Shown: positions 1 through 8,764, counted from the stretch's first letter. The stretch is 60,898 nucleotides of DNA from Caldilineaceae bacterium (GCA_026645575.1 JAPKMW010000073.1:1-60898), one strand, 5' to 3'. Program-made: numbers and translations. The notes: a model not told the origin generated them from the sequence alone.

Positions 1-1202
1 AGATAGGTCGGGTAGTCCATATACGGGAGATTGCGTTCAAAGTAAGCGGCGGTGGTCAACAATTGTTTGTGCACAAGCGTGGCGGGGGAAGCGGCCTGGG
101 CACGGTGTCGGAAGTCCTGGATTAAGTCGGCGGCCTGACCGGAAAGCAGGCGCAGCGTCTGTTGTTGCATCCAGGAGAGGCGCACCGGAGAGGCTTCCCC
201 CCATAAAGCCGTGGCCACCTGCCACAGGTACTCGTTGGCATGAATGAAGTCAAGCACCAGGGTAAAGTCAGGAAAGGTGCGCCGCAAGTGGGTCTGGAGT
301 GCTTCACAACCGTCACAGAGCGCAATTTGCGCTTGAATGTGTGTGCCTTGGCGGGCAACCGTTTGTTGGTGGAGGCGGTTGAACGCGACGGCTTTGCCTT
401 CGAGCGTCGCCGCCAGATGTTTATGCTGTGGCTGCGGGCGCTGGGGGGCGGCGGTGAGGGGCGGATTCTGCTGGAACAGACTATCGACGACCACTTGCGG
501 CGTGCGTGGGGTCGCCGCAATCGTGTAGACGGCGGTGACAATCGCCTCTTTCTTGCGGCTCTTCTTTTCCCCTTTTCCTAAGCGCACAGGGGTGCTTTCC
601 TGGCTTTCCCGGACCATCGGCACACCTTTGCCATCGGCTTGAATGACCAGCAACTCGGCTTCTTCGGCAGCACAGGGGGCAGCCTTTTGGGCGTAATAGT
701 CCAGCACGGCCTGGGCATCGTGCTTGAGTTGCTCATGCACGATGCGACTGGAGAGTGATAACCCAAAAATTTCGGCCATCAGTTCGCTTGCCCTGTGGTA
801 GGCGCCTTCGACCCCCAAGCGTTCCAACCACTCGCACACTAGGTCGGAATAACTCGTTTCTTTCAAATTCAGTTCACCATCCAGCGGGCTGATCCCCCCG
901 ACACCTTGCTGGTAGAAATAGGGACGCCTCAACTCCAGCGCCCCGAAAATTGACACATAGCGGCGGCTCTTCTCTTGATAATACGGCACGGCTGTCCCAT
1001 TCTTGAGCTGCGCACTTGTCCGCTCACACGCTTCGCTCCGTTGGGCGAAGAACAACGCCAGCAATTGCGCACCCAGTTGCAGCACCATCCGGAAGATCTC
1101 CCGTTCCATTTGATCGGCCGTCGCTTTCTTGTTCACCTGTCCGATCATTTTTTCAACGCTTTCGTGGATTTCGTTTATGATTCTTTCTGAGTTGAAAGAC
1201 AT
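1..1202 (-). CDS. ISKra4-family transposase, C-terminal part cut by window edge
   Basis: An uninterrupted reading frame of about 400 codons runs from an ATG at 1202 off the left edge of the window, so the C-terminal part is not visible. The N-terminal region is helical, followed by a YVSIFGALELRRPYFY stretch and the segment LLVIQADGKGVPM, which I associate with ISKra4-type transposases (DDE-type, cut-and-paste or copy-paste movement of the element). A CDGCEALQ motif and the segment TLVLDFIHANEYLW follow, again typical of this family. I see no frameshift in the visible part, so the element may be active. The start is supported by the Met followed by SFNSERI and by GGGAGG-like bases just upstream. 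The right end of the element must lie between 1203 and roughly 1290, but I could not identify its terminal inverted repeat because the partner end is outside the window. Confidence 0.8.
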   Translation of the reverse strand, partial: MSFNSERIINEIHESVEKMIGQVNKKATADQMEREIFRMVLQLGAQLLALFFAQRSEACERTSAQLKNGTAVPYYQEKSRRYVSIFGALELRRPYFYQQGVGGISPLDGELNLKETSYSDLVCEWLERLGVEGAYHRASELMAEIFGLSLSSRIVHEQLKHDAQAVLDYYAQKAAPCAAEEAELLVIQADGKGVPMVRESQESTPVRLGKGEKKSRKKEAIVTAVYTIAATPRTPQVVVDSLFQQNPPLTAAPQRPQPQHKHLAATLEGKAVAFNRLHQQTVARQGTHIQAQIALCDGCEALQTHLRRTFPDFTLVLDFIHANEYLWQVATALWGEASPVRLSWMQQQTLRLLSGQAADLIQDFRHRAQAASPATLVHKQLLTTAAYFERNLPYMDYPTY

Positions 1203-1226
1203 TGGCTCCCTCCCTGCTTCAAGTGT

Positions 1227-1673
1227 TTGTTCGCACTCTCACTTTACCAGAGACAGCCCTTTTCTTTCAACTCATTTGAATCACACCCAATTAAATTGAC
1301 CAGCGTCTCCATTGCCGATTACGACAAGGCGTTGCACTTTTATACGAACATTTTGGGCTTTGTCAAAAAGCAAGACATGCCTCTGGGCGATGGGGCGCGC
1401 TGGATTACGGTTGTCTCGCCCGATGAACCCAATGGCACTGAGTTGTTGCTGGAGCCAAACGCCGAATACCCGGCGATGAAAGCGCTCAAAGCCGCCCTGG
1501 TCGAAGACGGCATCCCCTTTACGGCCTTTCAGGTGGCGGATGTTTATGAAGAGTACGAACGTTTGAAAAAGCTGGGTGTCGTCTTTACGATGGAACCAAC
1601 CAATCTAGGGCCAACCACCGTCGCCATCTTGGATGACACCTGTGGGAACCTCATCCAGATCTACCAAATCTAA
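1227..1673 (+). pseudogene. VOC (glyoxalase/bleomycin-resistance fold) protein that lost its native start
   Basis: From IKLTSVSIADYDKALHFY onward this is a complete VOC-fold protein of about 128 residues. It shows the betaalphabetabetabeta repeat, LGFVKKQ, WITVVSP, the PNGTELLLEP strand, the MEPTNLGPTTVAILDD segment and the terminal CGNLIQIYQI. Such proteins bind a metal through one His/Glu set and act as small dioxygenases, isomerases or resistance proteins; the substrate here cannot be told. Family members normally start only a few residues before the IKLTSV strand. In this window no ATG or GTG lies in frame there, only TTG codons at 1227 and 1299, and the upstream DNA belongs to the neighbouring transposase element. 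The simplest reading is that the insertion removed the start codon. It could still be translated from TTG 1227 with about 20 foreign residues. Confidence 0.7.
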
Positions 1674-1699
1674 TCGCTACACGAATCCGATTTTCTTTG

Positions 1700-1748
1700 G
1701 GCTTTTGCTGGCTGACCAGGATGCCAGTTTCTAGTCAGCCAGCAAGCC
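1700..1748. terminator. inverted repeat between convergent genes, probable bidirectional terminator
   Basis: The arm at 1700-1716 (GGCTTTTGCTGGCTGAC) pairs with GTCAGCCAGCAAGCC at 1734-1748 with a two-base gap. It lies between the stop of the VOC gene and the stop of the cytochrome gene on the other strand, the expected place for a shared terminator. Confidence 0.6.
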
Positions 1749-1753
1749 GTTTA

Positions 1754-4700
1754 TTACCGTACCACGACCGGCAGATAAAGCTTCTGCCCGCCGCCGCCAC
1801 CTTGACTAGTGACAGTAAAGCTTTGGGTTACAGGCGTGGCCGGGTTGATCATGGCGTTACCCTCCTGCGTGGCCGTAATCGAACAAACGCCAACGGCGAG
1901 CAAGGTGACAAGGTTGTCGCTAACTGTGCAAACGGTTGGCGTGTTGCCAGTAAAAGCGACTGGCAGGCCAGAGGAAGCCGTGGCGCTTAGGGCAAAGGGC
2001 AGATCGCCCAGCCCCCTGTCCGCCGGTTTGCCAAAGGTGATGGTCTGGTCGCTCTTTTGACTGCTCTTCACGGCAAAGGAGTGGGCGACCGGTGGCGCCG
2101 GGTTGAAGTTGGCGTTGCCCGCCTGTCCCGCTTGGATGGTGCAAGTCCCGGTAGTGATCAAAGTCACTGTGTTGCCGCTGACGGTGCAGATAGGCAGCGT
2201 CAGCGACACAAAGCTTACCGGCAGACCAGAGGAGGCCGTGGCGCTGATGGTAAACGGCGGGTCATTCACCAGCTTGTCCGGCAGCGCATTGAACGTGAGC
2301 GTCTGGTTGGTGAGATTGGTCGGCGAGAACTCATAGGCGCCGATATCGGTGGTGACGCCTTTGGGGCGGGTGGCGCCATCGAGATCGATCAGCGGCGCCA
2401 AGCCATTGCCTTTGTCCACCGCCGCCGAAGCGGCCGTGAGACGATAATCACCCGCCGCCGCGTTGACATAACCGGCATTCCCCCGCAATGGCGTCCCGGT
2501 AATGACAAAGGTGCCACTGATCACGGTGCTGACATTGTTGTCGATCAGGGTGCTGTTCAGGAGTATGTCGGGCGCTTGTGGCGTATTACGTGCTTCAAAC
2601 GCAACCGGGTTCCCACTGAAGAGCGTATTGGACAAGTTCAGAAAGATCTGTTCCCCTTCCAGATGGATCGTAGCTGCGGCGTCGCTGACCGTGCGGTAAT
2701 TGTCGGCCAACGTGACATAATTCATGGAAAGCATGGCGCCGTCGTTACCAAATGATTGCACGGCAATGCCATCGCCACGCTCCCCCTGATTGCCTGCAAT
2801 CAGCACATTGATCAACCCCAGTTCACCGTTGACGATGTAGATGCCCCCGCCCCGGCTTGGCCCGCCCAGAAACGTTTTGATGCGCGCAGCGCGGTTGCCA
2901 AGAATACGCGATTGGCGAAGAATGGCCCGGCCTCCATTCAGGTTGAGCGCAATCCCACCACCGGTAGAGCTAAAGTCGTTGCCGGCGAGGTTGTTTTGCA
3001 CCGTGACATTGGTCATATCGACATTGAGCGGCGAATTGCCGGCAGCAAAAAGGCTCATGCCGCCACCCGTGGAACCAAGGTTGCCAGTGGAAGCCGTGTT
3101 GCTAAAGACAGTGACGTTGCTCAGCGTCAAGCGGGCCGGAATGCGTAAATTGTTGCCCATCTCGGCGTACAACCCACCGCCTTCGCCGCTCTCAAAGTTG
3201 CTGGCCACATTGTTTTCCAGCCGCAGGTTGAGCAGTGTCGCCTGATTCACCTCATTGACCCCGCCGATATAGAGGCCGCCGCCCAGCCGGTCGCCACCGC
3301 TGGTGTTGCCGTTGCGGATAATAAAGCCATCGACGCGCACCCGGTCGGCCTTGATCGTCAGGGGACGATAAGAATTTTGACCGTCAATGATCGTCTGGTT
3401 GGTGAGCCAAGCCGGTGTCACCCAGTTGGTCAAGGTAAAGCCACCGGTCAGCGAGACTGGTTTTGTTACCTGGATCAACTCTTTGTAGACGCCCGCCGCA
3501 ACGCGGATTTCCGCACCATCGACAGCTTGCCCCAGAGCATAGTTAATCGTCTTACAGGGTTGCGCCGAGTCGGTGCAGGCGCCGGTATCGGTTCCCGTTG
3601 GTGCAACGAATGCACGTGGGATGAAGAGTTGTTTGGCCGTCATGACCACTGGTTTGCCGATATTCTGCCCGCGTAGGTCGGCAATGAGTTGACCCCAGTT
3701 GGTCGGCCCGCGCACGGCGTCGGCCACGGTAAAGTTGGCTTCACTTGCCAGGAAGTCGAGATATTCGGACGTTGCGGTCTGGTACATGAGCCGCACACTG
3801 ATCGAATCGGCTTCGGGGTGGATCGGGTAGTAGGTCGTGTCCCAATATTGGCCGTCGGCATAGGTGGCGCCGACCGGCTGCATGTCGCGACTGGCATAGG
3901 CGGTATTGGTAAAGCCACGCGGCGGGATACGATTGTCCTGAAAGACTTTGTTGTTGAGGATAAAGTGGAAGCCCTCGCCGGCAATGTCTGGCCGCCCGAT
4001 ATTCTGGGCATGGGCGTTAGTCAAGCCGAGTTTGATTTCATAGCTTTTGAGATAGGGGTCTTGGATCAACGGCCCAACCACGCCGGCCATCAAGCCGGAG
4101 GTGAAGACCGGCGTCGATCCCTTCAGTTGGTAGATTTCGAGCCACATGCGCCGCCCTTCGGCATAGCCCGTGGGCAATTTGTGACCACTGTTGTTGGTGA
4201 TCTTGACCTCCAACTGGCCGTTGACAATCGCCACATCGAGTTGAGCGGCGCGCTTCAACATATCCAGCCCCAGCGCTTTGTCGGCGAGGGTTTGGATCTT
4301 GTTAAAACCGGTATCGGCGGCCACTGTTTCCCACACCTTGACAATACCATCTTGCCAGGCTGCACTGCCCCCGGCCCACTGGTGTTTACCCAGGGTGCGG
4401 GTTGGGCCACCATTGGCATTGGCTGCGTTGATCATCGGCATGTGACAATCCTGGCAGACGGTAATGGGGCCATTCTCGGTGTTGCTCAAGCGCTTCAAGC
4501 CAGGGTAATCCAGACCGCTGACGCCACCGCCGGCAAAGGTGCTAAATTTCCATTCGCTATAGGTGCGCTCAATGGGAAAGAGCCGGTCAGCACCACTGGC
4601 GGCGGTATCGAGGGCATTGAGCTTGAACTCTTGCGCCGTAGCATCAAAGGTGAGCAGCGGGTTGTCAATATCGTGACAGGTGGCGCACAGTTCGGCGGAT

Positions 4701-5407
4701 TGCAGATAACTCGATTGGGCCACAGCATGGGGCGCCGTGGCGATGTTGAAAGGGCCGCGGCGCACGTCATTGCGATCCACCAGGTAGGCCGAATTGCCGG
4801 TGAGGAAAGGGCCAGTCAGCGCGGCCCGTTCGGCAGCATCGCCGGCGGCTTCGCCAGTGATCGCGGTTGGCGACACGAGTCGATGACAGGTGCTACACGC
4901 CACCCCTTGCAAATCCTCGGCGTTGATCAGCCGCCCATCGGTGGAAGTTGGATCGCCGGCAACCGATGCGCGGTTGTTGAGCCAGGCACTGGGCGCATGG
5001 CAGCGGATACAGGTATCGCCGCCAAAACCGGCATCCTTGTTTGCCACCTGGAGCGCGGCGCGAAAGAGCGGGTCACGCGCTGCATTCCCCATCATCGAGC
5101 CGGCAAAGTGATCGACAATGTGGGTGACATGACAGCCCTTGCAAGCCGCCGGCGCAGCCAAGGGGGCCGTCAACCCACCCGGTTGAGTGCCGGGCAGGCT
5201 GAAGTCGCGCAAGGTCGTATTGATTGGCGCATGGGGCGCCTGCACTGTGGTAGTGAAAGCCGCGTGCGCTGGTTGATCGGCGTTGGGGGGCGCGGTTTGC
5301 GCCAATCCTGCCGCCAGCATTCGCCCTGGCGCAAGCAGAAAGAGCGTCGCCCCAAACAGAAAGGCGACGCGCCATAGGTCGATGCGTAAAATCGCAAGTT
5401 TTGTCAT
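1754..5407 (-). CDS. secreted pentaheme cytochrome c with beta-helix, Ig-like repeats and LP-type C-terminal tail
   Basis: A 1217-residue exported protein. I place the start at the ATG at 5407, where GAGAAA sits upstream and a signal peptide follows directly (hydrophobic VAFLFGATLFLLAP, cleavage near residue 37); a GTG at 5485 would only add unlike sequence. Five CxxCH haem-binding motifs are at about residues 89-93 (CKGCH), 133-137 (CIRCH), 171-175 (CSTCH), 241-245 (CATCH) and 318-322 (CQDCH), resembling cytochrome c-554-type multihaem proteins. From about residue 610, TINYAL and GAEIRVAAGVY introduce a right-handed parallel beta-helix with many SNVTV/NNLAG-like coils. Two similar 80-residue Ig/MBG-like repeats containing SATASSGLPV follow. 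The last residues are QKLYLPVVVR, a tail shared with other secreted proteins here. Haem-based electron transfer outside the membrane is likely; partner and substrate are unknown. Confidence 0.85.
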   Translation of the reverse strand: MTKLAILRIDLWRVAFLFGATLFLLAPGRMLAAGLAQTAPPNADQPAHAAFTTTVQAPHAPINTTLRDFSLPGTQPGGLTAPLAAPAACKGCHVTHIVDHFAGSMMGNAARDPLFRAALQVANKDAGFGGDTCIRCHAPSAWLNNRASVAGDPTSTDGRLINAEDLQGVACSTCHRLVSPTAITGEAAGDAAERAALTGPFLTGNSAYLVDRNDVRRGPFNIATAPHAVAQSSYLQSAELCATCHDIDNPLLTFDATAQEFKLNALDTAASGADRLFPIERTYSEWKFSTFAGGGVSGLDYPGLKRLSNTENGPITVCQDCHMPMINAANANGGPTRTLGKHQWAGGSAAWQDGIVKVWETVAADTGFNKIQTLADKALGLDMLKRAAQLDVAIVNGQLEVKITNNSGHKLPTGYAEGRRMWLEIYQLKGSTPVFTSGLMAGVVGPLIQDPYLKSYEIKLGLTNAHAQNIGRPDIAGEGFHFILNNKVFQDNRIPPRGFTNTAYASRDMQPVGATYADGQYWDTTYYPIHPEADSISVRLMYQTATSEYLDFLASEANFTVADAVRGPTNWGQLIADLRGQNIGKPVVMTAKQLFIPRAFVAPTGTDTGACTDSAQPCKTINYALGQAVDGAEIRVAAGVYKELIQVTKPVSLTGGFTLTNWVTPAWLTNQTIIDGQNSYRPLTIKADRVRVDGFIIRNGNTSGGDRLGGGLYIGGVNEVNQATLLNLRLENNVASNFESGEGGGLYAEMGNNLRIPARLTLSNVTVFSNTASTGNLGSTGGGMSLFAAGNSPLNVDMTNVTVQNNLAGNDFSSTGGGIALNLNGGRAILRQSRILGNRAARIKTFLGGPSRGGGIYIVNGELGLINVLIAGNQGERGDGIAVQSFGNDGAMLSMNYVTLADNYRTVSDAAATIHLEGEQIFLNLSNTLFSGNPVAFEARNTPQAPDILLNSTLIDNNVSTVISGTFVITGTPLRGNAGYVNAAAGDYRLTAASAAVDKGNGLAPLIDLDGATRPKGVTTDIGAYEFSPTNLTNQTLTFNALPDKLVNDPPFTISATASSGLPVSFVSLTLPICTVSGNTVTLITTGTCTIQAGQAGNANFNPAPPVAHSFAVKSSQKSDQTITFGKPADRGLGDLPFALSATASSGLPVAFTGNTPTVCTVSDNLVTLLAVGVCSITATQEGNAMINPATPVTQSFTVTSQGGGGGQKLYLPVVVR

Positions 5408-5502
5408 AAGGTTTCTCGTGATATAAACATCGGTAGGGGCAATGTGAAGGATTAGCGAGCGCCTATCAACATCGTCCCTACCCACTTTATCCTAAGCCTA
5501 CG

Positions 5503-5967
5503 TTATTGCACTGTAACCGCCCGGATGGTGTGACCACGGCGTTGGCGGGCAACGGCAAAACGGGCCATCATCCCACTCAAGAGGGCGCCGATCACGATGC
5601 CGCCGCCCGTAAAGATCAAGCCGAGTTCACGCATTCCCAACTTCCCAACCTCGTTGGGGTCAGCCGGCATCATGTAGCTGCCCAGCCCCCACGCCAGCAG
5701 ACCGAAGATCAAGCCGAGGGTTGCGCCAGCCAGCGCACCGGCCAGGAAGGGATTGCGACCAGGCTTGCCGTCGCTAAAGGCCACATAGTTCAAGCCAACC
5801 GGGACCGCTAATAGCCAGGCCATGGGCGTCAGACAAAGAATGCCTGGTTGCCCTTGATAACTCACAAATGCCACGGTGCCGCCCCAGGCAATCACCCACA
5901 TTGCCACTGAACGGATAAAGGCGCTGGTATTCAAAAAAGGTTGATTGGTCATTGTTTGCTGATTCAT
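5503..5967 (-). CDS. small integral membrane protein, unknown function
   Basis: A 154-residue protein with about four hydrophobic helices: around residues 20-36 (MWVIAWGGTVAFVSY), 46-62, 73-95 (glycine/alanine-rich AGALAGATLGLIFGLLAWGL) and 117-137 (IFTGGGIVIGALLSGMMARF). A short basic tail RQRRGH follows. AAAGGA precedes the chosen ATG; a second Met five codons in is also possible. I recognise no family. It is the last of three small membrane proteins on this strand, 95 bp before the multihaem cytochrome, so the four may be expressed together, with a hairpin at 6000-6059 between this gene and the previous one. Confidence 0.7.
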   Translation of the reverse strand: MNQQTMTNQPFLNTSAFIRSVAMWVIAWGGTVAFVSYQGQPGILCLTPMAWLLAVPVGLNYVAFSDGKPGRNPFLAGALAGATLGLIFGLLAWGLGSYMMPADPNEVGKLGMRELGLIFTGGGIVIGALLSGMMARFAVARQRRGHTIRAVTVQ

Positions 5968-5999
5968 TGTTGTTATTCCTTTGAATTTATGTAACTACT

Positions 6000-6059
6000 C
6001 CGCTCCTAGCCAGTCCGTGACTGGCGATGGGCCGCCAGTCACGGACTGGCTAGGAGCGG
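6000..6059. repeat. 27-bp perfect inverted repeat, 6-nt loop
   Basis: The left arm 6000-6026 is exactly complementary to the right arm 6033-6059 (starts CCGCTCCTAGCC, ends GGCTAGGAGCGG). There is no T-run. It sits between two minus-strand genes and would fold into a strong RNA hairpin. The nonamer GAATTTATG occurs on both sides, at 5983-5991 and 6073-6081. Confidence 0.9.
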
Positions 6060-6090
6060 GCTGAACAGTTACGAATTTATGATAATTTTC

Positions 6091-6507
6091 TTATCGATTG
6101 TTACCGTAGACCGTTTTTAGCGCGCCCTGCGGCGCGTCCGCGTACGTTCTTGTGGTTAGATAGGCGGCCACAAAGCTAAGGCCATAGAGCAGATCCAACA
6201 GCGCCGCTCCCAAAAGCATATTCGGCAGTCGCCCCTGCGTATAGAGCCAGAAGGCCGGCAGCACAAAACCGGCCTTTTCCAACATCGCCACCGGCATCAA
6301 CGGACGATAGCGAAGAGGATCGCCGCTGATCACTAGAAAGGCCACCTGCCACGCCAACGTCACCCCAGCAAAGCCATAATAATATTCAGGGTGATTGAGC
6401 GCCGGCGGCATGTCCACCGCCAGTTGCGCTTCATAGAAAAAGAGCGGGATAATCTGGAGGAGACCGATAGTCCCGGCAATGCGAAACGCCCATTTGGCGA
6501 ATTTCAT
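6091..6507 (-). CDS. membrane protein, unknown function (138 aa)
   Basis: A 138-residue protein with four predicted membrane helices: around residues 8-25 (FRIAGTIGLLQIIPLFF), 45-62 (YGFAGVTLAWQVAFLVI), 72-90 (MPVAMLEKAGFVLPAFWLY) and 97-117 (MLLGAALLDLLYGLSFVAAYL). The loop DPLRYRPLMP between helices 2 and 3 is typical of a group of small uncharacterised bacterial membrane proteins. AAAGGAAAAAG lies just before the start codon. It follows the 219-residue membrane protein by 44 bp on the same strand, so the two are probably one operon. No catalytic or metal-binding motif is evident and I do not assign a function. Confidence 0.75.
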   Translation of the reverse strand: MKFAKWAFRIAGTIGLLQIIPLFFYEAQLAVDMPPALNHPEYYYGFAGVTLAWQVAFLVISGDPLRYRPLMPVAMLEKAGFVLPAFWLYTQGRLPNMLLGAALLDLLYGLSFVAAYLTTRTYADAPQGALKTVYGNNR

Positions 6508-6551
6508 AGACTTTTTCCTTTCTTCTATTTCCCTACGAACATCTCATCAAA

Positions 6552-7211
6552 TTAGGCCCCGCTAGCTAGGAGCGTAAACACCCCCGCCAGTAGGAGCGCA
6601 CCATTCCACAAAAAATCGAGATTGAACCAGGCGCGCCGCAGCAGCCGCAAGCCCCATTTTTCATAGACCACCAGCGCAACCGCCGCCATCACCACAAACA
6701 TCGCTGCTGTATGGAGCAGCACTGCCAGCAATTCAGTGTTGGGTAGCCCCATACTCGCTGTTAGTACATGGCCAGCATGAGCGCCATGAACATGCGCCGC
6801 GCCGCTGTTGACGCCTAACAAAACCGGCACCAACATCAACCCCGCACCATGCGCGGTGGACATGAGAAACGACCAGGCTGTCAGATCGCGAAAGCCGACC
6901 CGCATCCCCACCCAGCGTGGATGGGCCGCGCTGGTCGCGATTCGATAGAAGGCAAAGACCAGCAGCGCCGCCGCCCCCACCATCTGTAACACATCCGGCG
7001 GGATGATCCTTTGTAAAAGAGCAACGACGGCCACAACAACGGCAACCGACAGGGCATGGCCCAGTGCAATTGGTGCAAAGGCGCTAAGAACCGCCTGCCG
7101 CCGCTGCTCCTGTAACCCCAACCCCACGGCAAAGAGCCACCCCATTGCCGGATTCATCCCATGAAACGCCCCCAGCGCGATCAGTGTCAGCCAGGGCCAG
7201 TAGGTGTGCAT
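6552..7211 (-). CDS. polytopic membrane protein with GxxHGMNPxMGWLFAV motif
   Basis: A 219-residue protein with about six membrane helices. The start is the ATG at 7211, since GGGAGG lies 7-8 bases upstream; an ATG six codons earlier would overlap that site. The first helix carries LGAFHGMNPAMGWLFAV. A second conserved block is HPRWVGMRVGFRDLTAWSFL followed by MSTAHGAG. A histidine-rich loop (AHVHGAHAGHV) precedes the helix AVLLHTAAMFVVMAAVAL. I know this as an uncharacterised family; the conserved His residues in membrane helices and the His-rich loop recall metal permeases of the NicO/HupE type, but that comparison is inference only. It heads a run of three small membrane proteins leading to the multihaem cytochrome, which would fit a metal or respiratory role. 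Confidence 0.75.
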   Translation of the reverse strand: MHTYWPWLTLIALGAFHGMNPAMGWLFAVGLGLQEQRRQAVLSAFAPIALGHALSVAVVVAVVALLQRIIPPDVLQMVGAAALLVFAFYRIATSAAHPRWVGMRVGFRDLTAWSFLMSTAHGAGLMLVPVLLGVNSGAAHVHGAHAGHVLTASMGLPNTELLAVLLHTAAMFVVMAAVALVVYEKWGLRLLRRAWFNLDFLWNGALLLAGVFTLLASGA

Positions 7212-7232
7212 TGTGCATTCCTCCCTCATTTT

Positions 7233-7298
7233 GACAAGGTGACAAGGTGAAGGGGTGGGAAGGTGACGTATTCGTTGAGTTCACCTTGTCACCTTGTC
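7233..7298. repeat. 19-bp inverted repeat built from GTGACAAG words
   Basis: Arms 7233-7251 (GACAAGGTGACAAGGTGAA) and 7280-7298 are perfectly complementary, separated by 28 nt. Partial extra copies of the word (CTTGTCACC) follow to 7318. It lies between the selenium-binding protein gene and the next minus-strand gene and is the likely transcript end of the former. Confidence 0.85.
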
Positions 7299-7319
7299 AC
7301 CCCTTCATCTTGTCACCCT

Positions 7320-8714
7320 TCACTCATTCGGGTAACAATACGAATCCGATGACGCGTCCCCGCCCTGCAAGCGCACCTGATGGGGGCGTTCAGGGCCGAA
7401 GTCGATGAAGAAGTCGGGGTTGAGCTTCATCCCGCCATTGGGGTCGGCGTCGATCTGCGCCATCCAGCCGCGAATGCCTTCGGGGTAGAATTGGGCATCC
7501 AGGGCGGAATAGAGCGAATTGGTCGAGTAGAGCCGTCTGCCGTCGCGACTGATCTCCACCATTTGCGGCGCGCCATTGAGCGGCCCACTTTGCGGATGCG
7601 CCGTGTGACGCACCATGCCGCCCAGTTCAATGCAGCCAGTTAACCGGGGATGGAAAGGGTCACTCACGTTATACTGGCGCAATTCGCCCGTTCCCCAGCA
7701 GGAGACATAGAGCATCTTGTCGTCCAGCGAAAGATTGATGTCCGTCACCAACGGCGGCGCGGCGCCAAAACCTTGGAGGATCGGCGGCAGGTGCGCCGGG
7801 TCGGCAGGTTCTGCCGGGATCTCGATGACCTTGCGCACGGCATATTTACCATTCTCCTGGTGCCAGAGCCAAATCGACGACGAAAGATCCTTCAAGCTGA
7901 TCACCACGCCGGCAAAGCCGTAAGTCTGATTGGGGTCGTGGGCCGGGCGCAGTTCCAGCACCATCTGCTGTTCCGCCCCCAGGTCAAGCGCCTGCACATG
8001 ACGGCGTTTGCGCATATCCCAGATGTGAAGGTGATGTCCATACTTGCCGGCAAGCAATTCTTCCGGGATGAGGCCGTTTTCCACCATCCTGGGCGTCCCC
8101 CACTCGCTGGTGATCATCGTATCCTGGGTGATATGCCACCAGAAATCATAGGCCAATGTCTGCGGACCGCGCTCTTTTTCCCACGGCCCTTTGACGGCAA
8201 AGGTTTTGTGATCCAGCGTAAAGACGCCGCCGGGGCCATTGCCGTCGGGCGCGCCCAACGCGTTGACATAAATGTCGTCGGGGCCACAGTGGATCGTGTG
8301 GGGGCGGCTGTAGCCGCTCTTTTTGTGGATCTCCTCCGCTTCGATCACCTTGATAATGCGCGGCTGGCGCGGGTCGGGCTGAGTGTCGATGACATAGATG
8401 CGCGACGAACGCAATCCCGGCACAAGCAGATAGCGCCGCTCGACATGGGGATGGGGCGCCCACGGGCAGAGCGCCACACTACAGGCATTCCAACCAAAAT
8501 GGTGGAGTTCATCGCCAGCATAGGGCATCTCTACCCGTTGTATGACTTTGCTATAGGTGGTGGACTGGGGATCGAGATCCAGCACCGCCAGCGCATCTGG
8601 GCGTCCATTGTCGATCGGGTTCAAGACGGTCACATAGCCCAGTTGTTCAGGGGGCGCGTCCATCGCCATCTGGGGCGAGGGATAGAAGGTTGGGTCGGGT
8701 TGCCAGGTTGACAT
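7320..8714 (-). CDS. selenium-binding protein 1 / methanethiol oxidase family (SBP56)
   Basis: A 464-residue protein matching the full length of the SBP56/SELENBP1 family, a beta-propeller that in bacteria and humans has been shown to oxidise methanethiol to formaldehyde, hydrogen sulfide and hydrogen peroxide using copper. Diagnostic segments are ELHHFGWNACSVALC near residue 70, RSSRIYVIDTQPDPR, YSRPHTIHCGPDDIYVNALG, FWWHITQDTMITSEWGTP and the C-terminal RPHQVRLQGGDASSDSYC. The His and Cys residues in these blocks are those thought to bind metal. No signal peptide is visible, so a cytoplasmic location is likely. AAAGG precedes the start. The gene stands alone between hairpin-bearing gaps; nothing nearby suggests which thiol it handles. 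Confidence 0.92.
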   Translation of the reverse strand: MSTWQPDPTFYPSPQMAMDAPPEQLGYVTVLNPIDNGRPDALAVLDLDPQSTTYSKVIQRVEMPYAGDELHHFGWNACSVALCPWAPHPHVERRYLLVPGLRSSRIYVIDTQPDPRQPRIIKVIEAEEIHKKSGYSRPHTIHCGPDDIYVNALGAPDGNGPGGVFTLDHKTFAVKGPWEKERGPQTLAYDFWWHITQDTMITSEWGTPRMVENGLIPEELLAGKYGHHLHIWDMRKRRHVQALDLGAEQQMVLELRPAHDPNQTYGFAGVVISLKDLSSSIWLWHQENGKYAVRKVIEIPAEPADPAHLPPILQGFGAAPPLVTDINLSLDDKMLYVSCWGTGELRQYNVSDPFHPRLTGCIELGGMVRHTAHPQSGPLNGAPQMVEISRDGRRLYSTNSLYSALDAQFYPEGIRGWMAQIDADPNGGMKLNPDFFIDFGPERPHQVRLQGGDASSDSYCYPNE

Positions 8715-8764
8715 AATTGTAGCCTTTCTTGGTATAGATGCATTTGTGATCGACGCGCTCTGGT

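Noticed and set aside
3689..5377. 562-codon plus-strand frame opposite the cytochrome gene
   Set aside because: It mirrors the codons of the real gene on the other strand, has no domain pattern and no ribosome-binding site; long antisense frames are common in high-GC DNA.
7650..8711. 353-codon plus-strand frame opposite the selenium-binding protein gene
   Set aside because: Antisense shadow of a well-recognised gene; the sequence is Arg/His/Gly-rich without any fold signature.
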